Shown here piece by piece: positions 1 through 8,269 of a DNA stretch of 64,000 nucleotides; position 1 is the stretch's first letter, and each line of letters begins with the position of its first letter. The notes under the pieces are model-generated. The model was not told the origin of the DNA. It searched no databases and saw only the letters and a list, made by a program, of their open reading frames with translations. The position numbers were made by a program, and so were the translations under genes. The stretch is from Streptomyces sp. CB01249 (GTDB lineage Bacteria > Actinomycetota > Actinomycetes > Streptomycetales > Streptomycetaceae), in contig NZ_LISW01000004.1 of the NCBI RefSeq assembly GCF_001905735.1, positions 558,001 through 622,000 of the forward strand. The letters are read 5' to 3'.

Positions 1-86
1 CCGCCTCCGGATCGTTGGCAGGGATGTGATCGGTGTGGCGGGTGAGGTGATCAGATTCTGCTCATACGCAGGTCATCAACCGGCCC

Positions 87-121
87 TTCTGTCACCGCAG
101 TCGGACATAGTTGTGACAGAA
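87..121. promoter_or_regulatory. inverted repeat upstream of the Tad block
   Basis: TTCTGTCAC (87-95) and GTGACAGAA (113-121) are perfect 9-base inverted arms separated by 17 bases. They lie about 100 bases before the first gene of the block. The spacing suits a dimeric regulator or a promoter-overlapping operator. No specific regulator can be named. The rest of 1-221 shows no gene. Confidence 0.4.
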
Positions 122-221
122 CGGCGCCCGTTCGGCCCGGGGCCGTGATGCAGAATGACGGCACATCACTTTCCGGACGCAGACGACGATGCGCACCACG
201 GCGCATGACCAGGGGGGTCCG

Positions 222-794
222 ATGGCACGCGGGAAGAAGGCCGGCCTGATGGCCTGTTCGGGGATGGCGGTCTGCCTCCTCGTACTGGCCACGGGCTGTG
301 GTGCGAAGGACGAGAAGAAGCCCGCCGAGCCCACGGCGAGCGCCACCAAGGACGACGGCGCGACGAAGAAGCGCGCGGCCGCCGAGCGGGACGCGCTGGC
401 CGCGTACCGCGGGATGTGGGAGGCGCAGACCAAGGCGTACTCCACGGGCAGCATGAAGGACGTGAAGCTCAGCGAGTACACGACCGGCAACGCCGCGGCG
501 AACATCATCGAAGGGTTCACGTACTACCAGAAGACGGGCATCGCCTTCACGGGCCCGCCGGTCATCTCGCCGAAGGTCACGGCCGTCGATGTGGACTCCT
601 CGGTGCACACCGCCACGATCACCGACTGCGTCGACGTGACGGGGATCGTGGTGCGCCGGGCGACGGGCAAACCGATTGCAGGTGTGAAGGAGGACGACCG
701 TCGCCCCTGGACCGCGAAGGCCACCACGGCCAAGGACGGCAAGGGCGGCTGGCGGATTGTCGACTACACGATCGACAAGGACCGGACATGCTGA
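222..794 (+). CDS. secreted lipoprotein, Tad-locus associated
   Basis: This 190-residue protein starts at ATG 222; an in-frame ATG at 189 adds 11 unlikely residues. A short basic N-terminus (ARGKKAG) and a hydrophobic stretch lead to LATGC, a lipobox with the lipidated Cys near residue 26. A Lys/Glu/Ala-rich linker follows, then a compact globular region with one later Cys pair (TDCVD and a C-terminal Cys). The fold resembles small NTF2-like lipoproteins, but I do not recognise a named family. The stop overlaps the start of the next gene (788), so the two are translationally coupled. Position suggests a role at the cell surface near the pilus. Confidence 0.75.
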   Translation: MARGKKAGLMACSGMAVCLLVLATGCGAKDEKKPAEPTASATKDDGATKKRAAAERDALAAYRGMWEAQTKAYSTGSMKDVKLSEYTTGNAAANIIEGFTYYQKTGIAFTGPPVISPKVTAVDVDSSVHTATITDCVDVTGIVVRRATGKPIAGVKEDDRRPWTAKATTAKDGKGGWRIVDYTIDKDRTC

Positions 795-1729
795 CCCCGG
801 GGCGATACGCGCGCGGCGTGCTCGTCGCGCTGGCCGCCGGGGCCCTGGCGCTGGCCGGCACGCAGGCCGCCGTGGCCGACGGCGACGTGAAGTGCCCGCC
901 CGGAACGCAGGTCTGCGACATCACCGCCGAGGACCCGGGCGAGCCCGGCGACGGCGGCTCCGGCGGGGGCACGGGCGGGGGTTCCGGGGGCGGCCGGAAG
1001 TGCCACCGGGAGAACGGCCAGGAGATCCCCTGCTACGTGCCGGGGCTCGGCTTCTGGAACGAGTCCTGCTACTGGACCCTGCTCGACCCGCAGCCCCCGG
1101 CCGACGACTACATCATCTGGGGCAACCACAAGCCCGACGAGGGCGACATCTACCACCCCACGAACTGCCCCGACTTCCCGTACAAGGGCGCCGGGACCTT
1201 CGTACCCCGTGACACGTTCTTCCCCAACGGCACGATCGGCAAGGACGCCGGGCCCACCCCGGCCGAGCTGGCCGAGCGCGCCGTCGCCCAGATGACCCTC
1301 AAGGGCGCCGACATCGGCATCGCGCCGGAGCCGGGCCGCACGGGTCTGGTCGGGCTGCCGGTCTGGATGTGGAACAAGCAGCACCCCAACACCACCGGAC
1401 CGCAGGCCAGGACCGTCACCGCCGGGGCCGTCTCGGTCACGGCCACCGCCAAGGTGTCGAAGGTCGTGTGGAACATGGGCGACGGCTCGTCCGTCACCTG
1501 CACCGAGCCCGGCGAGCCCTACCGGGCGTCGTACGGGAAGCGGGAGTCGCCCGACTGCGGGCACGTCTACCGCCACACCTCGCGCGGCGAGGCCGGAAAC
1601 AAGTTCAAGGTCACCGCCACGTCCACGTGGACCATCCACTGGGAGGGCGGCGGTGAGAGCGGCGACCTGACCGAGACCCGGGAGTCCGCCACCACCGTGG
1701 CCATCGGCGAGCTCCAGGTCGTCGGCTGA
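788..1729 (+). CDS. secreted protein with Gly-rich linker and PKD-like C-terminus
   Basis: 313 residues from ATG 788, which overlaps the previous stop. A Sec signal peptide (LVALAAGALALAG, cleavage near AVADG at about residue 31) is followed by a Gly/Ser-rich linker, a Cys-containing region and a C-terminal part with VVWNMGDGS, the kind of motif seen in PKD-like beta-sandwich domains. No transmembrane anchor follows. Homologues in Streptomyces are often left as hypothetical. Its position directly before the Tad genes suggests an extracellular partner of the pilus, but this is inference. Confidence 0.7.
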   Translation: MLTPGRYARGVLVALAAGALALAGTQAAVADGDVKCPPGTQVCDITAEDPGEPGDGGSGGGTGGGSGGGRKCHRENGQEIPCYVPGLGFWNESCYWTLLDPQPPADDYIIWGNHKPDEGDIYHPTNCPDFPYKGAGTFVPRDTFFPNGTIGKDAGPTPAELAERAVAQMTLKGADIGIAPEPGRTGLVGLPVWMWNKQHPNTTGPQARTVTAGAVSVTATAKVSKVVWNMGDGSSVTCTEPGEPYRASYGKRESPDCGHVYRHTSRGEAGNKFKVTATSTWTIHWEGGGESGDLTETRESATTVAIGELQVVG

Positions 1730-1793
1730 CGACCGGGAAGCACCACCGCCCGATGACGAGCGCGCGCAGCGAAAGCACTGCTGGAGGCACCCA

Positions 1794-2480
1794 TTGAGCA
1801 GGACCAAGACCGCCGCCCCGCCCTACCAGGGCGGCGCGCCGGGCACCCCCACCCCCGTGGCGCCCCCGCGGGCACTGAAGCAGCGACGGCGCCGCCCGGC
1901 CCTCATCGCCCTGTCCCTCGCCCTGACCGCGGTCGGCGGGCTCTCCGGCGCCCTGCTGTTCACGGCGACCGGCGAGCGCACCGACGTGCTCGCCGTCACC
2001 CACGCGGTGGCCGCCGGCGAGGTCATCGAGGACGGCGACCTCACCGAGGTCTCCATATCCCTGGACCCGGCCCTCAAGCCCGTCAAGGCGGCGGACCGGG
2101 GCGGCGTCGTCGGCAAGCGGGCGGCGGTCTCGCTCACCCCGGGCGCCCTGCTCGCCCGCGACCAGTACACCTCCACCAGCCTCCTCAAACAGGGCGACAC
2201 CCTCGTCGGCGTCGCCACCAAGCCCTCCCAGCGGCCCACCTCCGGGCTGTTCCCGGGGCGCAAGGTCCTCATCGTCAGCACCCCGGGCGAGAACGACGAG
2301 ACGTCCGACGCCCCGCCGCAGACCATCGCGGCCACCGTCGTCGCGGTCGGCGACCCCGCCGACGCCACCGGGGTCGCCACCATCGACGTGGCCGTCCCGG
2401 CGACCGACGGACCGGCCCTCGCGGCGCGGGCCGCCACCGGCCGGGTGGCGATCGTCGTGAAGAGCGGGAGCGGTTCCTGA
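1794..2480 (+). CDS. SAF-domain protein, CpaB/RcpC-like
   Basis: 228 residues from a TTG start preceded by GGAGG. A proline-rich cytoplasmic N-terminus and one membrane helix (about residues 35-58, LIALSLALTAVGGLSGALLF) lead into an SAF domain (VLAVTHAVAAGEVIEDGDL, then GALLARDQY), followed by a Flp pilus assembly CpaB-like C-terminal half. CpaB-type proteins help the secretin or cell-wall passage of Tad pili; Gram-positive relatives have no outer membrane, so its role here is probably periplasmic or cell-wall assembly. It overlaps the next gene by one base. Confidence 0.85.
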   Translation: MSRTKTAAPPYQGGAPGTPTPVAPPRALKQRRRRPALIALSLALTAVGGLSGALLFTATGERTDVLAVTHAVAAGEVIEDGDLTEVSISLDPALKPVKAADRGGVVGKRAAVSLTPGALLARDQYTSTSLLKQGDTLVGVATKPSQRPTSGLFPGRKVLIVSTPGENDETSDAPPQTIAATVVAVGDPADATGVATIDVAVPATDGPALAARAATGRVAIVVKSGSGS

Positions 2481-3349
2481 TGTCCGTGATCGCGCTGGCC
2501 GGCGGGACCGGGGCGCCGGGGGTGACCAGCTCGGCGCTCGCCCTGCTGCTCGCCTGGCCCCTGGGCCCCGGGCGCCGGCTGATCCTCGCCGAGTGCGACC
2601 CCGACGGCGGGGCCGTCCTCGCGGGCGCCCTCCAGGGCCGCATGGACGCCCGCTACGGGCTGCGCAACCTCGCCGTGGCCCAGCGGAAGGACGAACTGGT
2701 CGAGGCGTTCTGGCGGCAGCTGGTCGACATCTCCGAGGACAACAGCAGCAGCCGGCTCCTGCTGCCCGGGATCACCGACCCCGCGCAGGCGGCCGGGCTC
2801 GACCCCGCCTGGGGCAGCCTCGCCGAACTGTTCGCCCGGATCGAGGACCACCAGCACGACGTCCTGGTCGACCTCGGCCGGCGCGGCGCGTTCGGAGCCT
2901 CGGCGGTGCTCGCCAGGCGGGCGGACGTCGTCGTGATGGTCGTCCGCAACACCCTGCGCGGGGTCCAGAGCGCCCAGGTCCGCGTCGAGGCGCTGCGCAA
3001 GTCGCTGGCCGGGCCCGGCGGTACGGGCGCCGACGCGCTCGCCGTCCTGCTGGTCGAGGGCGGGCCCTACACGTCCGGCGAGGTCGAGAAGGCGCTCGGG
3101 GTGCCGGTGCTCGCCAGGATGCCCTGGCGGCCCAAGCAGGCCGAGGTGCTGTCCGACGGGGTGGACGGCGGCAGCCGCTTCGACCGCTCCGACCTGATGC
3201 GCGCCGCCCGGGCGGCCACCGGTCCGCTGCGCGAGCGGGTCGCCCTGCGCCGCGACCGCCTCGCACCCCGCGCCCCGGGCCCGTACCACCAGGGCGCCTA
3301 CCAGCAGCAAGGACCGTACGGGGAAGGGGAGAAGGCCGATGCGCGCTAA
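2480..3349 (+). CDS. CpaE/MinD-like P-loop protein with degenerate Walker A
   Basis: 289 residues. The N-terminus has the ParA/MinD layout: beta strand, GGTGAPGVTSSA loop at residues 8-19, then ECDPDGG matching the DxD/A' region. The two lysines of the deviant Walker A (KGGxGKT) are both missing, replaced by Ala-Gly and Pro-Gly. Later strands (HDVLVDLGR, VVMVVRNTLRG) fit the fold, and a Gln/Pro-rich tail ends the protein. In Tad systems CpaE localises the machinery at the pole or septum. ATP binding is doubtful here. It overlaps the next gene by 11 bases. Confidence 0.8.
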   Translation: MSVIALAGGTGAPGVTSSALALLLAWPLGPGRRLILAECDPDGGAVLAGALQGRMDARYGLRNLAVAQRKDELVEAFWRQLVDISEDNSSSRLLLPGITDPAQAAGLDPAWGSLAELFARIEDHQHDVLVDLGRRGAFGASAVLARRADVVVMVVRNTLRGVQSAQVRVEALRKSLAGPGGTGADALAVLLVEGGPYTSGEVEKALGVPVLARMPWRPKQAEVLSDGVDGGSRFDRSDLMRAARAATGPLRERVALRRDRLAPRAPGPYHQGAYQQQGPYGEGEKADAR

Positions 3350-4886
3350 CCCGCTCCACCCCGACCCGGTGATGCACCCCAACCCGGCGGCCGAGCACAC
3401 CGTCGCTTTCAAGCGCGGCGAGTTCGGCCCGCCCGTCCCGCCCCGGACCGACCCGCGCACCGCGCAGCGGCCCACCGCCGGGGTCTCCTCGATTCGGGCG
3501 ATCGGCGAGACGCACCTCCCACAGGCCACCGTGGACCACCGGGTCGCCGGCGAGATCAAGAAGCGGGTCGCGGACCGGCTCGCCCAGGAGATCAAGGCGT
3601 CGGCCCGGATGAGCCCGGAGTCCCAGGCCCAGCGCGGCCGCGCCCTGATCAACGAGGCCGTCGCCGTCTGGTCCGACGCCATCGCCGTCGAACGCGGGGC
3701 GAGCACCACCCAGGCCGAGGACGCGGCCCTGGCCTCCGCCGTCTACGACATGCTCTTCCGGGCCGGACGCCTCCAGCCCTATCTGGACGACGAGCGCGTC
3801 GAGAACATCCTCATCAACGGCTACGACGAGGTGTGGCTCGACTACGGGGACAGCGGGCGGGTCCGGGTCGCGCCCGTCGCCGACTCCGACGAGGAGCTCC
3901 AGGAGATGCTCCGGGACCTGGCGCGCCGCACCGGGCAGAGCGAGCGGACCCTGTCCACCGCCGACCCGTTCCTCGCGCTGCGCCTCGCCGACGGCTCCCG
4001 GCTCCAGGCCGTCACCGGGGTCACCCCGAAGACCTTCGTCACCATCCGCAGGCACCGCGTCAAGGACGTCGACCTCGACGGGATGATCCAACTCGGCGCC
4101 ATCGACGAGACGTTGGCCGCCTTCCTGGCCGCCGCCGTGCGCGCCGAGAAGAACATCATGATCACGGGGGAGCAGGCGGTCGGGAAGACCTCGCTGCTGC
4201 GCGCCCTGCTCAAGGAGATCGACCCGGACGAGCGCTTCGCCACCATCGAGACCGAGTTCGAACTCTTCGCGCACACCAACGGCTTTCACCGCCAGGTCGT
4301 GCCGATGGAGTCCCGCGAGTCCAACGGCGAACGCGGCGCCGACGGCCGGGGCGCGGGCGAGATCACCCTGCTCGACCTCATCCACCGCGCGCTGCGCATG
4401 TCGCTGTCCCGGGTCGTCGTCGGCGAGGTCCGCGGCCAGGAGATCGTCGCCATGATGCAGGCGATGACCAACGGCAAGGGCGGCAACCTCTGCACGATCC
4501 ACGCCCGCCGCCCCGAGATCGTCTTCGACCGCATCGCGGAGCTCTACCTGCTGGCCCAGGACAACATGACCGAGCAACTGGCCTACCGCCAGGCCGCCAA
4601 CGGGCTCGACTTCATCGTGTTCGTCTCGATGCGCGACGAGACCCGCATCGAGGGAAAGCGCCACCGGTTCGTCTCGCACGTCCTGGAGGTCACCGGCATG
4701 GGCGAGAACGGCCGCCCCGCCACCAACCGGATCTTCGCGCCCCGCCCCGGCGAGCCGCGGGCCGTCCCGCACATGCACCCCTCCTGCCTGGAGGACCTGG
4801 TCCGGGTCGGCTTCCCCGTCCACCTGCTGGACCATCCGCACGGCTCCTGGCAGCGCCCGCTGGATCTCCAGGTGATGGCCGGATGA
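3339..4886 (+). CDS. cpaF: Tad secretion ATPase CpaF/TadA
   Basis: 515 residues; GGGGAAGGGGAG precedes the ATG. This is the hexameric GspE/PilT-superfamily ATPase that powers pilin assembly at the inner face of the membrane. An N-terminal domain (about 1-165) is followed by the RecA-like core: Walker A ITGEQAVGKTS near residue 276, Asp box IETEFELFAH, Walker B SRVVVGEVRG and His box NLCTIHARR. All catalytic boxes look intact. It sits between the CpaE-like gene and tadB, with ATGA overlap to the latter. Confidence 0.93.
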   Translation: MRANPLHPDPVMHPNPAAEHTVAFKRGEFGPPVPPRTDPRTAQRPTAGVSSIRAIGETHLPQATVDHRVAGEIKKRVADRLAQEIKASARMSPESQAQRGRALINEAVAVWSDAIAVERGASTTQAEDAALASAVYDMLFRAGRLQPYLDDERVENILINGYDEVWLDYGDSGRVRVAPVADSDEELQEMLRDLARRTGQSERTLSTADPFLALRLADGSRLQAVTGVTPKTFVTIRRHRVKDVDLDGMIQLGAIDETLAAFLAAAVRAEKNIMITGEQAVGKTSLLRALLKEIDPDERFATIETEFELFAHTNGFHRQVVPMESRESNGERGADGRGAGEITLLDLIHRALRMSLSRVVVGEVRGQEIVAMMQAMTNGKGGNLCTIHARRPEIVFDRIAELYLLAQDNMTEQLAYRQAANGLDFIVFVSMRDETRIEGKRHRFVSHVLEVTGMGENGRPATNRIFAPRPGEPRAVPHMHPSCLEDLVRVGFPVHLLDHPHGSWQRPLDLQVMAG

Positions 4887-5797
4887 ATCTCATGCTGATG
4901 TGGGTGCTCGCCGGACTCGCCGTCGCCGGCGGCCTGGTGGGCCTGGTCGCGGGCCTGGTCGGCACGACGGCCCCGCGCCCGGTCCGCCGCTCGCGCAAGG
5001 GCCTCGGCGGCAGCGTGGCGCACGACGCGGCCATGCGCCGCCGGACCCGCTGGGCGGCGGGCGGCGTCCTCGCCCTGGCCGTCTGGGTGATCACCGGCGT
5101 CTTCACCGGCGGGCTGCTCGTCGGCGCCGCCGTCGTCGGGGTGCCCTGGCTGCTCTCGCCCACGAAGAACGCGACCGTGCGCATCGACAAGCTGGAGGCG
5201 CTCGGCGAGTGGACCCAGCGCCTGTCCGACGTGCTGCGCCTCGGCATGGGCCTGGAACAGGCGATGATCGCCAGCCGCCGCGGCGCGCCCGCCGACCTGG
5301 AGCACGAGATCGCCGACCTGGCCGACCGCCTCCAGGTCGGCTGGCGCCCCGCCGACGCGCTGGAGTCGTTCGCCGACGCCCTGGACGACGTCACCGCCGA
5401 CAAGGTGCTCGCCGCGCTGATGCTCTGTGCCTCGGACCGGGGTCCCGGCCTCGCGCAGGCGCTGGAGGACCTGTCCGAAGCGGTACGCGAAGAGGTCGGC
5501 AAGCGCCGCCAGATCGAGGCCGACCGGGCCAAGCCGCGCACCACCGTGCGGTGGATGACCATCATCACGCTCTGCGTGGTCGGGGCCGGTTTCCTCGTCC
5601 CCAGCTACACCGCGCCCTACGGCACGCTCCTCGGACAGCTCGTCCTGGCCCTGCTGACGGCGGCCTTCGCCGGGGTGCTGATCTGGATGCGCTCGCTGGC
5701 CGACCACCGCCCGGTGGCCCGGTTCCTGATCGCCGATCCGCGCAGCCGGGTCAAGCTGCCGGAACCGCCCGAACCGCTCCAGGAGGCCCAGTCGTGA
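4883..5797 (+). CDS. tadB: TadB-like inner-membrane platform protein
   Basis: 304 residues, starting inside the cpaF stop (ATGA). It is a GspF/TadB (T2SSF) family membrane protein. N-terminal helices (about residues 4-26 and 53-92) are followed by the cytoplasmic T2SSF helical domain (EWTQRLSDVLRLGMGLEQAM ... TADKVLAALMLCASDRGPGL) and C-terminal helices (about 225-275). It forms the membrane platform with TadC and docks CpaF. The stop overlaps the GTG start of tadC. Confidence 0.88.
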   Translation: MNLMLMWVLAGLAVAGGLVGLVAGLVGTTAPRPVRRSRKGLGGSVAHDAAMRRRTRWAAGGVLALAVWVITGVFTGGLLVGAAVVGVPWLLSPTKNATVRIDKLEALGEWTQRLSDVLRLGMGLEQAMIASRRGAPADLEHEIADLADRLQVGWRPADALESFADALDDVTADKVLAALMLCASDRGPGLAQALEDLSEAVREEVGKRRQIEADRAKPRTTVRWMTIITLCVVGAGFLVPSYTAPYGTLLGQLVLALLTAAFAGVLIWMRSLADHRPVARFLIADPRSRVKLPEPPEPLQEAQS

Positions 5798-6684
5798 TAC
5801 CCCCGGCCGCGATCTTCGCGGGCCTCGCCGTGGGCGGCGGCCTCGCCCTGCTCATACGGGAACTGGTCGGCCCGCAACCCGACCTGGCGGCCAGCCTGCG
5901 CCGCCTGAACGCCACCGCGCCGGAGCCGGACCAGGAGACGGGCCCGGTCAGCCGGGACGACGAGTGGGGCGCCTGGCTGCTCGAACACCTCCAGGGGCTG
6001 CCCGGGGTCACCATCCCGCGCAAGGACCTGGCGCTGGTCGGCCAGACCCCCGAGCGGTTCCTGCTGCTCAAGGCGGCGCTGGCGGGCGGCGGACTGCTGA
6101 TCCCACCGTTCGTCGTGGGCGCCTGGACGCTGATGGGGCTCGGCGTGCCGTTCTACCTGCCCGTCGCGGTGGGTCTGGTGCTGGGCGTGCTGCTCTGGTT
6201 CATCCCCGACCTGTCCGTACGGGACCAGGCGGCGCGGGCGCGCGAGGAGTTCTCGCACGCGATCGCCGCCTACCTGGACCTCGTCGCGCTCAAGCGGGCC
6301 GCCGACTCCGGGCCGACCGAGGCCCTGGAACGGGCCGCCGCCGTCGGCCGGGGCTGGGCCTTCACCCGGCTCCAGGAGGCGATGATGCGGGCCCGTGTGG
6401 ACAAGGTCCCGCCGTGGGAGGCGCTGGTCCAGCTGACCCAGGAGCTGGACCTGCCGGTCCTGGAGGACGTCGCCGAGATCATGCGGATGTCGGCGCACGA
6501 CGGCGCGGCCGTCTACACGACGCTGCGGGCCCGGTCCAAGTCCCTGCGGACCGAACTGCTCGCCAAACAGGCCGCCGAGGCCAACGAGAACAGCGAGAAG
6601 ATGACCGCCCCCGGCGCGCTCCTCGCCGTGCTCGTGATGCTGATGGTCGCCTTCCCCGCGGTGATCAACATCATGGCCACGTAA
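5794..6684 (+). CDS. tadC: TadC-like inner-membrane platform protein
   Basis: 296 residues from GTG 5794 (GTGA overlap with tadB). It is the second T2SSF-type protein of Tad systems. Helices lie near 1-20, 90-135 and at the C-terminus (LLAVLVMLMVAFPAVINIMA); the conserved core is REEFSHAIAAYLDLVALKRA and RMSAHDGAAVYTTLRARSK. It partners TadB as the platform. A 104-base gap to the pilin gene follows, the first real break in the operon, so extra pilin expression could start there. Confidence 0.88.
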   Translation: MIPPAAIFAGLAVGGGLALLIRELVGPQPDLAASLRRLNATAPEPDQETGPVSRDDEWGAWLLEHLQGLPGVTIPRKDLALVGQTPERFLLLKAALAGGGLLIPPFVVGAWTLMGLGVPFYLPVAVGLVLGVLLWFIPDLSVRDQAARAREEFSHAIAAYLDLVALKRAADSGPTEALERAAAVGRGWAFTRLQEAMMRARVDKVPPWEALVQLTQELDLPVLEDVAEIMRMSAHDGAAVYTTLRARSKSLRTELLAKQAAEANENSEKMTAPGALLAVLVMLMVAFPAVINIMAT

Positions 6685-6788
6685 CAGCGGTAACAACCGG
6701 CTACGCGCCGAACCGGCGTGACGGCCAACGGCGTCTCCTCACAAGGGAGTCGACGCTTACGAAGAGAAGGAACGAGGAGGCTCGCAGC

Positions 6789-7013
6789 ATGAACGCGATC
6801 AACAAGCTCACGAACCGGGCCGCTGTATCCCTGACCCTGGTCCTGGCGGTGCTGGCCGACCGCGTCGAGCAGGGCGCCAAGGACCCGGACCGCGGTGACG
6901 TCTCCATCACCACGGTGATCATCTGGGTCGCCGCCGTGACGGGCGCCCTGCTCATCGCGGGAACCATCGCGACGGTCATCGCCCGGTACAACGGCAAGCT
7001 GGCGGGCATCTGA
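6789..7013 (+). CDS. Flp-like small pilin candidate
   Basis: 74 residues from ATG 6789 with a strong GAGGAGG site. An amphipathic N-terminus is followed by DRGDVSITTVIIW and a single hydrophobic helix (about 42-66), then a short positively charged tail. Size, position after tadC and one long helix match a Flp pilin or pseudopilin. The leader is longer than in classical Flp pilins, and the residue five after the RG is Thr instead of the usual Glu. I call it the major pilin candidate because it is the shortest member and has the best ribosome site. Confidence 0.7.
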   Translation: MNAINKLTNRAAVSLTLVLAVLADRVEQGAKDPDRGDVSITTVIIWVAAVTGALLIAGTIATVIARYNGKLAGI

Positions 7014-7420
7014 TGAAGCCCGCGGTCGTCGCGCGTCGCCCGCTGGACGACCGCGGCGACACCTCGGTCCAGATGGCGATCGTCTTCCCGTTCATCATCC
7101 TGCTGACGATCGCCGTGGTGCAGGTGTCGCTCTGGTACTACGCGCGCAACGTGGCCCTGACCGCCGCGCGCGAGGGCGTCGCGGCCGCCCGGGTCTACGA
7201 GTCGGGCCCGGGTGCCGGGGCGGAGCGCGCGCAGGCGGTGCTCGGCCGGATCGCGGGCAACACACTGCTCGGCCCGTCCGTCTCCACGGGCGGCAGCACG
7301 GCGGAGCGCATCCGCGTCCAGGTCACCGGACGCGCCCCTTCGCTGCTGCCCGGGGTGCCGGGGCTGACGATCACTCAGAGCGCGTCCGGGCCCGTGGAGC
7401 GCTGGACCACCGGGGGATGA
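7013..7420 (+). CDS. TadE-like pseudopilin 1
   Basis: 135 residues; the start overlaps the pilin stop (TGATG). A short leader with DDRGDTSVQ is followed by a helix (MAIVFPFIILLTIAVVQVSLWYYA) and a small extracellular domain. TadE/TadG proteins are minor pilins processed at an RG-x site by a prepilin peptidase. The usual Glu at +5 is Gln here. The segment after the helix, ALTAAREGVAAARVYESG, is typical of the family (PF07811). Confidence 0.82.
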   Translation: MKPAVVARRPLDDRGDTSVQMAIVFPFIILLTIAVVQVSLWYYARNVALTAAREGVAAARVYESGPGAGAERAQAVLGRIAGNTLLGPSVSTGGSTAERIRVQVTGRAPSLLPGVPGLTITQSASGPVERWTTGG

Positions 7421-7421
7421 A

Positions 7422-7844
7422 GTGAACTGGGACGACCGGGGGAGCGAGGCGATCCAGGCCGCGATCGTCACGCCGTTGATGATCATTTTCCTCTGCCTGG
7501 CCCTCGCGGGCGGCCGGGTGGTGACCGCCGGGAACAAGGTGGACGCCGCCGCCGAGGACGCGGCCCGCGAGGCGTCCATCTCGCGCACCGCGGGGGCCGC
7601 GCAGAGCAACGCCCTGGCCGCCGCGCAGGAGACCCTGGCGGACCAGGGCCTCACCTGCTCCGGCACCAGCGTCAGCGTGGACGCGTCGGGGCTCAACGCC
7701 CCCCTGGGCACGGTCGGAACGGTCCGTGTCACGGTCGCGTGCACCGTTCCGCTGTCCGACCTGATGCTGCCGGGCGCCCCCGGCAGCCACACCCTCACGT
7801 CGACGTTCACCTCGGCGGTCGACGCGTACCGGGAGCGCGACTGA
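7422..7844 (+). CDS. TadE/TadF-like pseudopilin 2
   Basis: 140 residues from GTG 7422, one base after the previous stop. Leader DDRGSEAIQ, helix AAIVTPLMIIFLCLALAGG, then NKVDAAAEDAAREASISRT and a globular end with two Cys (LTCSG, VACTV) that may form a disulphide outside the membrane. The +5 position after RG is Gln. The stop overlaps the next start by one base. Confidence 0.82.
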   Translation: MNWDDRGSEAIQAAIVTPLMIIFLCLALAGGRVVTAGNKVDAAAEDAAREASISRTAGAAQSNALAAAQETLADQGLTCSGTSVSVDASGLNAPLGTVGTVRVTVACTVPLSDLMLPGAPGSHTLTSTFTSAVDAYRERD

Positions 7845-8269
7845 TGCGTACGTACGACGACCGCGGCGGCATCGCCGTCTACAGCGCCATCATCACCGTG
7901 GCGCTCCTCGCCGTCATCGGGATCACCGTGGACGGCGGCGGCAAGCTGCGCGCCACGGAGCGGGCCGACGCCATCGCGATGGAGGCCGCCCGGGCGGGCG
8001 GCCAGGCGATCGACCCCGCGCAGGCCATCCCGGGCAAGGCCGTCGTCGCCCAGCCCGCCGCCGCGCAGGCCGCGGCGGCGGCGTACCTCTCGGCGGCCGG
8101 GGCGCACGGCAGCGCGACGGTGTCGGCCGACGGGAAGCGGGTGACGGTCACCGTGACCGGCACGTACGACACCCGCTTCCTCACGGTCGTCGGCATTTCC
8201 TCCATGTCCGTCCACGGGGAGGGGCACGCCACGCTCATCCACGGTGTCGTCGCCCCGGAAGGGTCGTGA
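7844..8269 (+). CDS. TadE/TadG-like pseudopilin 3
   Basis: 141 residues from ATG 7844. Leader DDRGGIAVY, helix SAIITVALLAVIGITVDGGG, then RADAIAMEAARAGGQAID and an Ala-rich domain. This is the N-terminal layout of TadG-type proteins (VDGG after the helix) without the large VWA domain found in longer members. The +5 residue is Tyr. The stop overlaps the GTG of the following large gene. Confidence 0.8.
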   Translation: MRTYDDRGGIAVYSAIITVALLAVIGITVDGGGKLRATERADAIAMEAARAGGQAIDPAQAIPGKAVVAQPAAAQAAAAAYLSAAGAHGSATVSADGKRVTVTVTGTYDTRFLTVVGISSMSVHGEGHATLIHGVVAPEGS

